Source: Mytilus californianus (Eukaryota > Mollusca > Bivalvia > Mytilida > Mytilidae). Taken from it: a stretch of 64,000 nt of DNA. Below are positions 1 through 11,926 of the stretch, piece by piece (position 1 is the first letter of the stretch; each line of letters begins with the position of its first letter). A program made the translations under genes and the position numbers. The notes beneath the pieces are model-generated. The model worked only from the letters and a program-made list of their open reading frames with translations, was not told the DNA's origin and did not search any database. The DNA lies in contig NW_026262679.1 of assembly GCF_021869535.1 (NCBI RefSeq), forward strand, positions 83,325,143 through 83,389,142, in the 5' to 3' direction.

Positions 1-629
1 TATTCTACATTTGATTTATCGCTGTACGTTCTATATTTCTTACATTTTGAATAAAAACGGAGTCTTGAATCGTCCACCGCTGGATTTGGTCTAGATGCAT
101 CAGCTAGTAACGTTTCATTCAAACTTTTGTAGAACGCAACAAAACTTTGCCGAGTAACTTCCTTGCTTGTTATGGTATAATCTATTAGGTTAGTTTTCCC
201 TTCAAATAACTGTTTGAATTTTTTTCCGAATGTTCTGCCTAGAGCTGTCGCTTCTTCGGTTCCTAGTGCGGACATGGAATATGCATGTTCTTCTGCAAAC
301 GGGATTATCCATGTCTTCAAGAATCTGTGTTTCTTAACTACATCCGGGTCACTCTTGATCATATTATGCAAATTTTCCATCCTTCGTATCCAGTAAAGTG
401 ATGGATACCTGGCAACATGTCTCATCAGCAGATTTAAATTTACAATCTGACATACTTCCCCATTGTACATGACAGTACTTTCATCGGTTACTGTTTCATT
501 GCTGTATATGTCTTTTGCCCATAAATATGTTGTCATTGCATTGAATACTGGTTTCATGAAATTAGTCCCACACTCAAGATCTACTACAAGAGTTGCCAAA
601 ACTACGATTAACAAAATAGAAGATATCAT
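1..629 (-). CDS. MINPP1: MINPP-like histidine acid phosphatase, copy D (exon 1, partial, probable pseudoenzyme)
   Basis: The open frame reads from an ATG at 629 leftwards to the window edge, 209 complete codons. It starts with a hydrophobic signal peptide (MISSILLIVVLATLVV), then the family pattern NFMKPVFNAMTTYLWAKD. The remaining exons lie outside the window. The histidine-phosphatase signature RHGxRxP is altered: residues 70-76 read RHVARYP (bases 402-422), so the glycine is valine. The later active-site arginine, present in copies A, B and C as R159, R169 and R157 in an xRTxxS motif, is V158 here (bases 156-158, KEVTRQS). The frame is otherwise intact with no stop or frameshift, so it may be a translated but catalytically dead paralog. 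In the family, the enzyme removes phosphates from inositol polyphosphates. Membership is clear from alignment with the other copies; loss of activity is inference. Confidence 0.85.
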   Translation of the reverse strand, partial: MISSILLIVVLATLVVDLECGTNFMKPVFNAMTTYLWAKDIYSNETVTDESTVMYNGEVCQIVNLNLLMRHVARYPSLYWIRRMENLHNMIKSDPDVVKKHRFLKTWIIPFAEEHAYSMSALGTEEATALGRTFGKKFKQLFEGKTNLIDYTITSKEVTRQSFVAFYKSLNETLLADASRPNPAVDDSRLRFYSKCKKYRTYSDKSNVE

Positions 630-1776
630 TGTCTTACTATCCTTGAACCAAAGAAAGTATGTAAAACTGTGTTAACGACGTATTTCGGTGTTATAATATG
701 ACAAGGTAAAGTACGGACAAGAGTCATTAATAAGATTTCTGTTTTTAAAATTTATTATTTATTATTCAACATGTAACTGAGTGTTTGTTTTTTATTGCTT
801 GTTCTTTTATATAACTATAACGTTGTACCTATTTAAAAGGAATGTGTCTTATACATATTTTATGTATATGTCGTCATGCTTATCATTCTTAATACAATTA
901 CACACACATTTGATTTCCATAAGTTATGTACTTAGTACTCCCATTACATCCAATTTGTCTTACGTACATCATTTCCTTAGACGTTTTTACTTAATCAAAG
1001 TACTGAAGTACTGAACATCGGATGACTGCAAGTTCTTGTGAATGGTCACAAGCACTTGTCTCAGAAAAAAAATCACATCTCTATACCTGAAAGTGAGGTT
1101 AATGTACAGATTTAATTTTTTTTTTCTTAGACAAGTTCGTGCGTGGATGATAAATAAATGACAGGGAATTCAACCTCACCGTAATAAATATGATATTGAA
1201 GTGATACAAATCAGTATAATCTGGTTTGTTGTTATATATTATTTGCACTCGATAATGTCCGCGTATTTATCGTGTGTATAGATCGGTTACAATCCCAACA
1301 CGAAAATGACGTAATGGAAATCTAGGCGACAGCAATACACCGGAATGCCCTCACGGTCATCCGATGTAAAAATCAATTGATTAACAATATCTGACTTTTC
1401 ACCAGACAGTAGGTATATTTCTGTAGTTTAAAGACAAAAAATGGTAAAAATTACAACATTTGGTCTACTTTGTATTAAAATAAATATTGAAAAGAATTCT
1501 TGCGGTTTCGTTATTCCGAGTTTTTGAAAATATATAACGAAAGCATGCTCCCATATTTGAAATCCTTATGGCTAAATTCTATATAAATGACATTAAAATT
1601 AATGTTTATACTTTATTTATAAAATACGTTGACCAATTTGCATTCCCGAGCTCTCTATCCGTTATATTTCAAACGCAGTTCTGTGACCATCGAACTTTCT
1701 GGTTTTTTTCCCGAACATCACAAGGCCGTACTGGAACGATTCATAATTGTTTAAGACCTTGACAAAAAGTATTAGA
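630..1776. other. Region upstream of MINPP copy D
   Basis: No gene is seen. The first 180 bases (to about 810) are the copy D 5' flank, since they are conserved in the remnant at 10815-11095. The rest is AT-rich unique-looking sequence with only short chance reading frames. Confidence 0.4.
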
Positions 1777-2280
1777 ATATAAAAATAAGAAGATGTGGTA
1801 TGATTGCCAATGAGACAACTCTCAACAAGAGACCAAATGACACAGAAATTAACAACTATAGGTCACCGTACGGCTTCAACAAAGAGCAAAACCCATACCG
1901 CATAGTCAGCTATAAAAGGCCCCGAAATGACAAATGTAAAACAATTCAAACGAGAAAACTAACGGCCTAATTTATGTACAAAATAATGAACATAAAACCG
2001 ATATGATACACATCAACAAACAACAACCACTGAATTACAGGCTCCCGACTTGGGACAAGCCCATACAGAATGTGGCGGGGTTAAAGTAGTTTGAAGGCGC
2101 CAACCCACCCTTAACCTGGGACAGTGGTGTACCAGTACAACATAAGAACAAACTATAAAACTCAGCTATAAAAGGCTTAACTCATCAGATGGATACAAAT
2201 AGAAATACATCTAACAAGAACACAGAGTGGACGTGGCAGGGTACTTATACATCCCCACAACAACAAAAAACACTAGAATG
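1777..2280 (+). repeat. Interspersed repeat family R1, long copy
   Basis: This is the longest plus-strand member of the commonest dispersed repeat here. It begins with an AT-rich end and GATGTGGTATGATTGCC, followed by AATGAGACAACT, a CCCATACCGCATAG block, GGCCCCGAAATGACAAATG and CAACAAACAACAACCACTGA, and ends with GC-richer text (GGCGCCAACCCACCC). At least twelve other copies or fragments lie in the window on both strands, always sharing this order. No protein is encoded. Copies with only the first 50-150 bases are frequent. It behaves like a SINE or MITE; I cannot assign the class. Confidence 0.8.
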
Positions 2281-2734
2281 CTTGATTTGAGTTCTTGAGA
2301 CATATTCTACAAATTGTCGAAATTCGGTTTTTTTTTCTTTTACTAGTATAACGGATAAAATCTTTATATTTGTTGAAATTTGCTGCAAGTTTTTAAATTC
2401 TGATATCTATTTATTCAGAATGAAAGATAGGGATAGAAAACTTAACTTCATGGCATATGATAGGAAATTTATCTACGAGATTTTCGGTACATTGTTTAAA
2501 ATTGGTTTGGTTGCATATTTATCGATTAGATACTAAAAATATACCATACATAAAAATACACATCAAGTATCAGAAACGACATTTCTGCTCTTTCGAAGAG
2601 AACCAGGTACTTGCTAGTTGGGATTTCAAAGTTCTAAATAGCTTCTTCTAAACTGCCAAAAAACGATATGACGTCGGATTCTGAATAATGGAATAACCAT
2701 ATTCCGTTTTATGGGAAACGTAGATATTAATTCC
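2281..2734. other. Unassigned AT-rich stretch
   Basis: I see no gene, known repeat or RNA here. Confidence 0.3.
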
Positions 2735-3395
2735 TTGCTTTAGGTCATGAAAAATCTTACTGTGTGAAGAACTACAATGATTCCTACTACAGATACATCG
2801 AAGAAGAAACCATCAAAATATAGCACAAATTTGTTGAGTTTGGAGGAATAATATAACAACAGAAGTCGATATTCCAATGGGTGTTTATTGTGCACCACTC
2901 CTGTCAGTCTTGTTTTGCACTCATATGGAACAGAATTCACACAGAGCCTTCTCAAAGACAAATATAATAAGCATTTTGCATAGTTTTTAAATTTCACTTT
3001 CAGATATATTGTTGATGTTCTGTCACTTAATAACCTACATTTCAACGATTGCTTACATCTCACATATCCCCGTGAACTTGAAATTAGGGATATACCAATA
3101 GTAGAAGGTCTTTTTCATATTTTGATCTTTTCTTCGATATTGACACAGATGGACGACTTCAAACAAAATCTATGACAAACTTGGTGATTTCAACTTTCCA
3201 ATTGTCCACTTCCCATTTCTCAGCAGTAACATACCTTCGTGGCGTTTTCAAATATCAGTTAACTCGTTACGCTATTGCATGTTCACACTATACGGACTTC
3301 ATTAATAGGGGTGTTCTCTGTACACAAAAACTGCAGAGTTGTGAGGAAGGACGATTGAAAATCGACACCGCATAAGTTTTACGGTTACCATCACG
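2735..3395 (+). mobile_element. Degenerate reverse-transcriptase relic (Penelope-like type)
   Basis: Translations in shifting plus frames give IPMGVYCAPLLSVLF near 2868-2915, FRYIVDVLSLNN near 3000-3030 (catalytic YxDD box decayed to YIVD) and, near 3145-3300, a GRLQTK segment followed by fragments of the RT thumb. Motif order matches retroelements whose RT carries GIPMGTNCAP and RYIDD boxes, as in Penelope-like elements. Frames are broken by several stops and indels, so it is dead. Family placement is from recall and needs a search. Confidence 0.6.
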
Positions 3396-5390
3396 AATTG
3401 TTTGACCAATACCATGTGTCAGAATCTCTCACTAGCAACACTACTTAGATCTGTAGGTACCAGTATAGTCGTCTGATTTGTAATTTTACCGATTGTGACA
3501 TTTTTAATGAGTATGAATTCTCATGGCATTTGATGTATGCATAGCAGGAAACGTTTACCCTGTCGACTTACATGGTCTCGCCCCTTTTGAAGTGCATACG
3601 ATTCTCTCAGTTTCTAATTGTAACCTTGATTGGCTCTTCCTAATAGGTTATTATGTGTCGTTTATGTTTCTGTTTTGTGCTTTTACTTGGGTGTGTTTGA
3701 TCACATGGTTACTTTATGCAGTACCGAATATATTTCTAGCGAACCTGTGTTTCCATTGATTGATACTGGTCGATATTTGAACATTGTATAGGACTGTATA
3801 TTTTTTCCACACCACAATCAGTTTACTAGTACTTTTTGCTATGTTTCTTTAAAACATTAAAACACAAATTTTATTGTTTTTAACGGCATCCTTGTGAGGA
3901 TGTCTATTTAAAAAGAAACTTTGATGACCCTAGTAACAAGTCTATTGCCTAAATAGTGTTAGGCATTAATCTTAAGTCCTAGGATTTCAGCTTAAATCCT
4001 GAAAAATGTGTCCAGGCATTAATCTAAATGCCTAAAATGTTAATGCGAGTAAATAAAAAAGACATTTGTTCAAAATTAAAACACATTTGGTACATAATAA
4101 CATGATAAGAACTGAAGTTTAAAATGTCAACTCCTTGAAATAAAGTCACCAGTTCTGACCACTTTATTTTTAAACTCGGATATAACCAAAGCTGTAAATT
4201 CACGACCATTGTGATAATGCAGTTTATGGGACGCACTTAAAAAATAAAAACATTAAAAATATGAAACCCTTAATTAAAACAAAAGTCACCTCTATTTAAT
4301 CACATTTTGACGTACAAAATCTAATGTTAAAAACTTTTGTAAGTTGATTTTGGTATGCTATAAGACATTTATAGTTTCCATTTTGTTTCAATTGGAAATC
4401 CATTAAATCAATGTCCTCTACTGTTGAACTCTTCGGATAAAATGGCTTTCCATTCTACTCCCTTTCCTAAATACCTTTTCTTCATGTTACAATTTTCCCA
4501 AAGTGAAAAACATTGTTTAATGTTGATAGCCATGGAATCAGAAGAAATATTTATATTGACATTGTTGTATTCTTGTCTTTCATTTCTGCTTATGTACTTT
4601 GTCTATAAAGTGTCTATATGCCATTTCGTCTTTCTTTGTTGAAATTGTTATTATTTTTTATAGTGAATTAGATTATAACATAATGTTGACTGCTGTACCC
4701 CAATTTTTGATCTTTTACCTAAAATGTCTGTTTGTTTTGGTAAAACATTGTTGTCATACGAGTGAAAGGATTAGCTAGCTGTAAAACAAGATTTTCTACA
4801 GAAGGAATATGACAGTTGTTTTCCATTCGTTTGATGTGTTTGAGCTTTGATTTTGCCATTTGATAAAGGACTTTCCGTTTTGAATTTTCCTTGTAGTTCG
4901 GTATTTGTTGTTATTTGACTTTGTATATAGTCACTACTAGGTTGTTTAAATCATACGGTCTCTGTCGCCATGACCTGTTTATATAAAAAAGGAGATGTGG
5001 TATGATTGCCAGTGAGACAACTATCCATAAAAATTCAAATGAAGTTGGTGTAAGCAATTATAGCCAACATTACGACTTTCAACAACGAGAAAAACCCATA
5101 CCATATAGTCGACTATGAAATAAACGCCCAAACAAGAAAAATATTAAATGTTCCTTTTTCCAAAGTACCACGATAAAGAAAAAAAATAATTTTGAATTTT
5201 TTTCTCATCATTCTCCTTTACTCTACTTATCAATCTTTCAAAGTCCCCTAAGGTGAAAAAATGTCATACGTTTTTTTCTAATTGCAGTAGTCTATAGTTG
5301 CCATCTTTTCTGGGGATTCTAAAAGTTAAAAGTTAAAAAATTATCATTGTAAAATCTGTTAAATTAGACCAAGTGTATATCAATATTTGG
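3396..5390. repeat. Tandem duplication, first copy (657 bp shorter)
   Basis: Almost identical to 5391-8041: I found only about ten single-base differences over roughly 2 kb. It lacks one segment that is present in the second copy (5931-6587; junction here at 3935/3936). The two outer breakpoints share GAAT. It includes a repeat R1 fragment (4981-5125) and most of the interior of the TIR element described at 6521-8271, but neither complete terminal repeat. The 78- and 72-codon open frames in it are not judged to be genes. Confidence 0.9.
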
Positions 5391-8041
5391 AATTGTTTGA
5401 CCAATACCATGTGTCAGAATCTCTCACTAGCAACACTACTTAGATCTGTAGGTACCAGTATAGTCGTCTGATTTGTAATTTTACCGATTGTGACATTTTT
5501 AATGAGTATGAATTCTCATGGCATTTGATGTATGCATAGCAGGAAACGTTTACCCTGTCGACTTACATGGTCTCGCCCCTTTTGAAGTGCATACGATTCT
5601 CTCAGTTTCTAATTGTAACCTTGATTGGCTCTTCCTAATAGGTTATTATGTGTCGTTTATGTTTCTGTTTTGTGCTTTTACTTGGGTGTGTTTGATCACA
5701 TGGTTACTTTATGCAGTACCGAATATATTTCTAGCGAACCTGTGTTTCCATTGATTGATACTGGTCGATATTTGAACATAGTATAGGACTGTATATTTTT
5801 TCCACACCACAATCAGTTTACTAGTACTTTTTGCTATGTTTCTTTAAAACATTAAAACACAAATTTTATTGTTTTTAACGGCATCCTTGTGAGGATGTCT
5901 ATTTAAAAAGAAACTTTGATGACCCTAGTAAGATTTTACTCTCAGATTACTAGTATAAAAAATGGCATCATTCAGATTGTTCCGGGCTCAAAGGACACAG
6001 TTAATAAATCAAACGGACTTCACTTGAAGAAAATAATATTTTAGAACGTTTGAACTTTAAATGATGAAATTATTGAAAGTAGATTTATCCAAGTCTATCA
6101 AAAGGATGTTAATTTTATTGATTTACGAACAGGTTGATATAACATGGACACTAAATGGCAGAATGTTCACATAGCTGTCGCCCTGGTGCCATAAACATGT
6201 CGAGATGTTTGACCTAAAAAAATTACACATCGTTTTCGGACAAAATATGTGTGAGCAAAGGCTTTACTAATAAAAAGATATTTTACACACATTAACAATT
6301 ACAATACTTGGTATATAAATCATGGAGCAAACAATCTTTTTGAGTAAAACCTTGGCTCATAACTAAATACCAATGACAAGATTTCAAAATCAGGGTATTT
6401 TGACAGATTAGCCCTTTGTTTGATAGTCAAGAAAAAATTCAAATTATAAATAAAGATGTCTGACAGATACCTTCTTCGATATTAGAGTCGGGTTGCTCAA
6501 TTATAACATTCATTTGGATATGTTAGCGGCAATAAGTGAAATTAGGCATTAAGCTTAAATCCTAGGCAATAAGCTAACGCCTAGGCAACAAGTCTATTGC
6601 CTAAATAGTGTTAGGCATTAATCTTAAGTCCTAGGATTTCAGCTTAAATCCTGAAAAATGTGTCCAGGCATTAATCTTAATGCCTAAAATGTTAATGCGA
6701 GTAAATAAAAAAAACATTTGTTCAAAATTAAAACACATTTGGTACATAATAACATGATAAGAACTGAAGTTTAAAATGTCAACTCCTTGAAATAAAGTCA
6801 CCAGTTCTGACCACTTTATTTTTAAACTCGGATATAACCAAAGCTGTAAATTCACGACCATTGTGATAATGCAGTTTATGGGACGCACTTAAAAAATAAA
6901 AACATTAAAAATATGAAACCCTTAATTAAAACAAAAGTCACCTCTATTTAAGCACATTTTGACGTACAAAATCTAATGTTAAAAACTTTTGTAAGTTGAT
7001 TTTGGTATGCTATAAGACATTTATAGTTTCCATTTTGTTTCAATTGGAAATCCATTAAATCAATGTCCTCTACTGTTGAACTCTTCGGATAAAATGGCTT
7101 TCCATTCTACTCCCTTTCCTAAATACCTTTTCTTCATGTTACAATTTTCCCAAAGTGAAAAACATTGTTTGATGTTGATAGCCATGGAATCAGAAGAAAT
7201 ATTTATATTGACATTGTTGTATTCTTGTCTTTCATTTCTGCTTATGTACTTTGTCTATAAAGTGTCTATATGCCATTTCGTCTTTCTTTGTTGAAATTGT
7301 TATTATTTTTTATAGTGAATTAGATTATAACATAATGTTGACTGCTGTACCCCAATTTTTGATCTTTTACCTAAAATGTCTGTTTGTTTTGGTAAAACAT
7401 TGTTGTCATACGAGTGAAAGGATTAGCTAGCTGTAAAACAAGATTTTCTACAGAAGGAATATGACAGTTGTTTTCCATTCGTTTGATGTGTTTGAGCTTT
7501 GATTTTGCCATTTGATAAAGGACTTTCCGTTTTGAATTTTCCTTGTAGTTCGGTATTTGTTGTTATTTGACTTTGTATATAGTCACTACTAGGTTGTTTG
7601 AATCATACGGTCTCTGTCGCCATGACCTGTTTATATAAAAAAGGAGATGTGGTATGATTGCCAGTGAGACAACTATCCATAAAAATTCAAATGAAGTTGG
7701 TGTAAGCAATTATAGCCAACATTACGACTTTCAACAACGAGAAAAACCCATACCATATAGTCGACTATGAAATAAACGCCCAAACAAGAAAAATATTAAA
7801 TGTTCCTTTTTCCAAAGTACCACGATAAAGAAAAAAAATAATTTTGAATTTTTTTCTCATCATTCTCCTTTACTCTTTTTATCAATCTTTCAAAGTCCCC
7901 TAAGGTGAAAAAATGTCATACGTTTTTTTCTAATTGCAGTAGTCTATAGTTGCCATCTTTTCTGGGGATTCTAAAAGTTAAAAGTTAAAAAATTATCATT
8001 GTAAAATCTGTTAAATTAGACCAAGTGTATATCAATATTTG
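5391..8041. repeat. Tandem duplication, second copy (full length)
   Basis: Second copy of the duplicated unit, 2651 bp, containing the 657 bases missing from the first copy. That extra part holds 590 bp of flank and the outer 67 bp of a left terminal inverted repeat. Another R1 fragment lies at 7632-7775. Confidence 0.9.
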
Positions 8042-8271
8042 GAATACAATTTAAAAAAATACTTTAAATTAAGAACATTTTATCGATTGTAATCTACTTG
8101 GAAGATTAAAAAAAAATCTCAAAATTCACTTATTGCCTGAAATGATGGTTGGCAATAGGTTGAATAGTCATCATTATATTTCAGGAAATAAGCGTAATGC
8201 CTGAAAATTAGCTTATTGCCTAGGATTTAAGCGTAATGCCTAATTTTACTTATTGCCGCTAACAGATATAT
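6521..8271. mobile_element. Non-autonomous TIR element with subterminal short repeats
   Basis: The ends are inverted copies beginning TGTTAGCGGCAATAAGT; about 55 bases match with three or so mismatches. GATA flanks both sides and may be a 4-bp target duplication. Inside each end run many variants of AGGCATTA and AGGCAATAAG in both orientations (6525-6690 and 8130-8270), as in foldback-type elements or transposase-binding arrays. No transposase frame is present, so it would need help in trans. The interior holds an R1 fragment. Confidence 0.7.
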
Positions 8272-8519
8272 TCTAAACATTTTAAAGCGGTCGGTTGTAT
8301 TCATTGCGGGAACCAGGTGGTTGAGCGATAATGATTGCTTTACAGGATAAAGTAGATGCGCCGAGCGGACGAGGTCTATCACCTACCAACACAACCTGAA
8401 ATTTAAGCCCAACAAAATCATATGTTTACACCTAGATAATACCAAACAACAAGTCCATAACAGCGACTTGATATTTTATCCTCAAAGTGGTTTGTCCTGA
8501 AAATGCTAAAAAATTTATT

Positions 8520-9701
8520 AGGTCTTTCCACTTTTCTGTGGAAAGACCTATTGTATTTTTCTGATTATTATTTTTTTCTTCTGCCAAATTTTGTTATCGC
8601 GTAAAATTTTTGTTTCGCAATATGTCGCTAAGATATTTCTTATATAGTATCATACAGTTTATGCGCTTTTTATTTTCACCCATTTTAAGCCGAACAATTT
8701 TCTTTGTAAGAGTTATCTCCCTATTCACTGTTTATCAAGTGTGTGCATCTCTTTCGTAACAAAAAAAGATATCGACAAAATTCTTTTTCTAAATTGTTCG
8801 TTACATCCTCAGAAATTTTTGGCTAATTTGGATTGAAGCGATTCGATGAAATTTTAAAGGAGTTATCTACCTTTACCAAATAAATTTGTCGGTATGTTTT
8901 TTTAACTCATAAACCGTTAACCGTATAACCCTGGAATCTTTTTATTTGAGGTCCCTGGGTCCTAACTTAGAAAATGAGGTCAAGATCAAAGGTCATGTTC
9001 AAGTTCTCAATTTTGACTTTTCCTTGTTTTTGCATTTTCTCAAACACTTTTAAAGATATATATGAAACAACAAGTGCAAAATGTTTGCTTTATTATAATG
9101 AAGATATGTTACATTTGGTCTGAAACAATCGAATGGCATCTTATAGGAGTAAGTGCCCCTGAAATGTCCAATTATAAGGTTTATTGATTATTACTTCAAC
9201 TTGGTTCATTATAAAGCCATATGAGATTTAACAAAAGGTTGGATGACATATGACCTTGAAAAATGACAACCGGAAGTGACCTTGAGAAAATCGGAAGTAG
9301 CCATTCGTGCACTTTCTTCATAGAAAAGTACTCGGAATCCATGTATTTTGTAATTTTAATACATTAACTTATCACTGAAGACTAGAAATGACTTTCGATA
9401 AGCCGGAAGTGGCCAATTATCTCCTGGTTTACCAGCAAAAATATATAGAAACTATATATTTTTGGGATCAGTGTGAAAGAAACTATCATATGAGACCGGA
9501 AGAGACATTTACTTCACCGAAATTAGCTAATTATCTCCCTTATTTCACTCAGAAGTATATAAAAACCACTTATTTATCGCATCAGTATGAAGAAACTGAT
9601 GATAAGATGCCAATTTTAACTTGAGTAAACACGAACTAGCTTCTTTTCAATAAATTTAAAAATTGCTGTGGAAAGACCTTCAATTGTTCTCTGAACAATT
9701 G
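8520..9701. mobile_element. Hairpin-flanked repeat element
   Basis: It opens with a perfect 12-bp hairpin (8520-8531 pairs with 8538-8549, loop TTTTCT). The second arm GTGGAAAGACCT recurs at 9668-9679, followed by another perfect hairpin CAATTGTTC/GAACAATTG (9681-9701). Between them the sequence has imperfect repeats of about 105 bp (9395-9600) but no convincing protein. A relative of the opening hairpin stands at the window end (63965-63994). Confidence 0.6.
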
Positions 9702-10259
9702 GTTTTTAATTTTATTGAATATTCTTTTGTCACAGTATACTTTTTGTTTGTCCACTGACCGAGATTAAATGAGGGAGGGTTGTGTTTTAGAAAAGAATGT
9801 TAAACCCCGCCACATCTTTAAAGGCCAGCCCTTAATAGTTAAGATCCTCGTCAGTGGCTGTCATGAATTTTTGTTTGAAGAATTTTTGGTTAATGGTATT
9901 GTTCCTTAACAATCTCTGTCGAATTTTATTCATGATTTATTAGATTCGGGTCATTTAGGAAATTTATATACTGTATAGATAGGCGTTATATCTGTTGCTT
10001 TTGCTGGTGATTATGTGTTTCGTTACTATTTTTCTTCTAGTTTTATGTTTTTTAAAGGGGGGGTCTTAGGTTAATATTTAATTGACGTATACTTGTTGAT
10101 TTCACCTATTACCTCTATTAGACAAAAACTCAACAAAGATACCAGGCAAATAATCTGTTACGCCAGACGAGCGTTTCTTCTTAACTTGCTCGAGGAACTC
10201 AATACAAAACAGTTGAAAGGCCAAATCAAGGGTGATGTTATGCTTTGGGTTAGCTGTCA
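9702..10259. other. Intergenic stretch
   Basis: No gene seen. Around 9800-9830 is a short minus-strand scrap (AACCCCGCCACATC) resembling the GC-rich part of repeat R1. Confidence 0.3.
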
Positions 10260-10766
10260 GTAACTGCGAGTACTCTCAGATCTGTACTTGGTATCTTTTT
10301 GTTGTGGGGATGTATATGTACTCTGTCACATCCGGTCTGTGTTTTTTGTCACTTGCTTTTCTGCTTTGTATATATCTGAGTTAAGTCCTTTTCAACTGAA
10401 TTTTATAGTTTGTTCATACGTTGTGCTGTTATACTACTGTCCCAGGTTAGGGGGAGGCGTCAGGAAACATGTTTAAACCCGCAACATTTTGTTTGTACCT
10501 GTCCCAAATCAGGAGCCTGTAATTCAGTGGTTGTCGCTTGTTGCTGTTCATCATATTTGTTTTTCATTCATTGTTTTGTACATAAATCAGCCCGTTAGTG
10601 TTCTCGTTTGAATTGTTTTACATTTGTCATTTCGGGGCCCTTTATAGTTGAATATGTGGTATGGGTTTGGTTCTTTGTTGATGGCCGTACGATGGCCAAT
10701 ATGTCATTTGGTATCTGGTGGAGGGTTGTCTCATTGGCAATCATACCACATCTTATTATTCTTATA
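10260..10766 (-). repeat. Repeat R1, long copy
   Basis: Minus-strand, near full-length copy, ending (as its 5' end) at CATACCACATC near 10742-10753. It abuts the truncated MINPP remnant, so its insertion or a later deletion may have removed the remainder of that gene. Open frames of about 60 codons here are translations of the repeat. Confidence 0.8.
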
Positions 10767-10814
10767 TGCATGAAAAGTATTACTCGGCAATTGGCAATAT
10801 ATTGCTAACATATC

Positions 10815-11095
10815 TAGCTTAATACTAGAAGTCCCAACCTCAAGTTCTACTTCCACAGTTGCCTTCCATCAAATAAATAAAATTGCCGATAGAGCTTGTG
10901 TTACTTGTCCTTAAATCAGTTAATATTACCAAAGATATTTATAAAATTGTGTGGAACGACGTATTTTAATGTTTCAATCTGACAATGTTAATTACGGACA
11001 AGTCATAATTAACATCGCTGTTTTTTTTAAGGTGTGTGTTTATTTATTACGTGAAATGGAATTGAATGATTTTTTATTGTTTCTCTTATGAATAA
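10815..11095 (-). pseudogene. MINPP 5' remnant (promoter plus signal-peptide region)
   Basis: This stretch aligns by eye with 545-810, the start and upstream region of copy D. Shared landmarks are AACGACGTATTT (10955 region versus 674 region), TACGGACAAG and GGGACT after the signal-peptide segment. The position of the D start codon is not ATG here, and coding similarity ends near 10815, just beside an interspersed repeat (10260-10766). It is therefore a dead, truncated duplicate of a D-like gene, sitting about 0.8 kb downstream of copy A. It shows that the array once held at least five units. Confidence 0.65.
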
Positions 11096-11825
11096 ATACA
11101 GCTATATACTAGGTCAGGAATTCATAAAAAAAATGTTTCTGATTTGATTTTTAACGGCATATCATTATGTGTAACGTTATTGTGCCCAAATTAAACCTAT
11201 TTTGGCAGTTAAATATTAATCCTACGTCACCTTGCTGAATGTGCACAATATTTTGTTTCCATATAATGTACTCTCATGCCTCTCGGGCCGGGGTAAGACA
11301 CACATTAATTATTTTAATATCCAAATAAATATATGCTTTGATTTAGGTTTCCTCTTCTCATTGCGGAAGCACCTACGACTATTCATAATATCACGACCAC
11401 GAATCTCGTTTTCGTCAACTTGTCTGCCTTTGAGGTATATATAAATATTCCAAAACCCAAAGCACAATATAAATAAAGTAATCAAAAATCGATATATTTC
11501 GTTTTTATTGGACTCATTTTTGCATAAGAGTTTTAAGCGTTTGTGATTTTGATATGTACATTGCTCTTATATATATTTTTTCTTAGTTTTATATATACCC
11601 AAAGCTCCGCGTTGAACACAATGGCTTAGTCACATTTTTCAGTACTATTTGTTTTACTGAAATATTATTTTTCATGTAAAAAAATGATGGAAAATGGATG
11701 TTTAACCACATTTGAGATTGTGCATGGACAAATTATAGCTAAATATACTGATCATCAATAACAGCAGCTTCTACTAGTATATTATAATATCGGAATACCT
11801 CATGATACGCCAATATAATAACTTT
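11096..11825. other. Region downstream of MINPP copy A
   Basis: AT-rich, no gene or clear repeat seen. Confidence 0.3.
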
Positions 11826-11831
11826 TTTAAT
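11826..11831 (-). promoter_or_regulatory. Putative poly(A) signal of MINPP copy A
   Basis: ATTAAA on the minus strand, about 95 bases past the stop codon of copy A. It is the commonest variant of AATAAA; use is not proven. Confidence 0.35.
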
Positions 11832-11926
11832 ATAATAAATTTATGTCACGAGTATCACATTACAATCTTTTGATTTGAGACATGATAGAAATTATACTAT
11901 TACTGTAATCGAAGACATTATACAGA

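Noticed and set aside
3523-5754. Two identical 78-codon hydrophobic frames (3523-3759, 5518-5754)
   Set aside because: They are identical only because the DNA is duplicated; hydrophobicity follows from T-rich text. No start context, homolog or splicing was seen.
9388-9624. 78-codon frame with an internal repeat (VANYL / LANYL)
   Set aside because: The repetition is at DNA level in a mobile element; no known domain and no upstream coding context.
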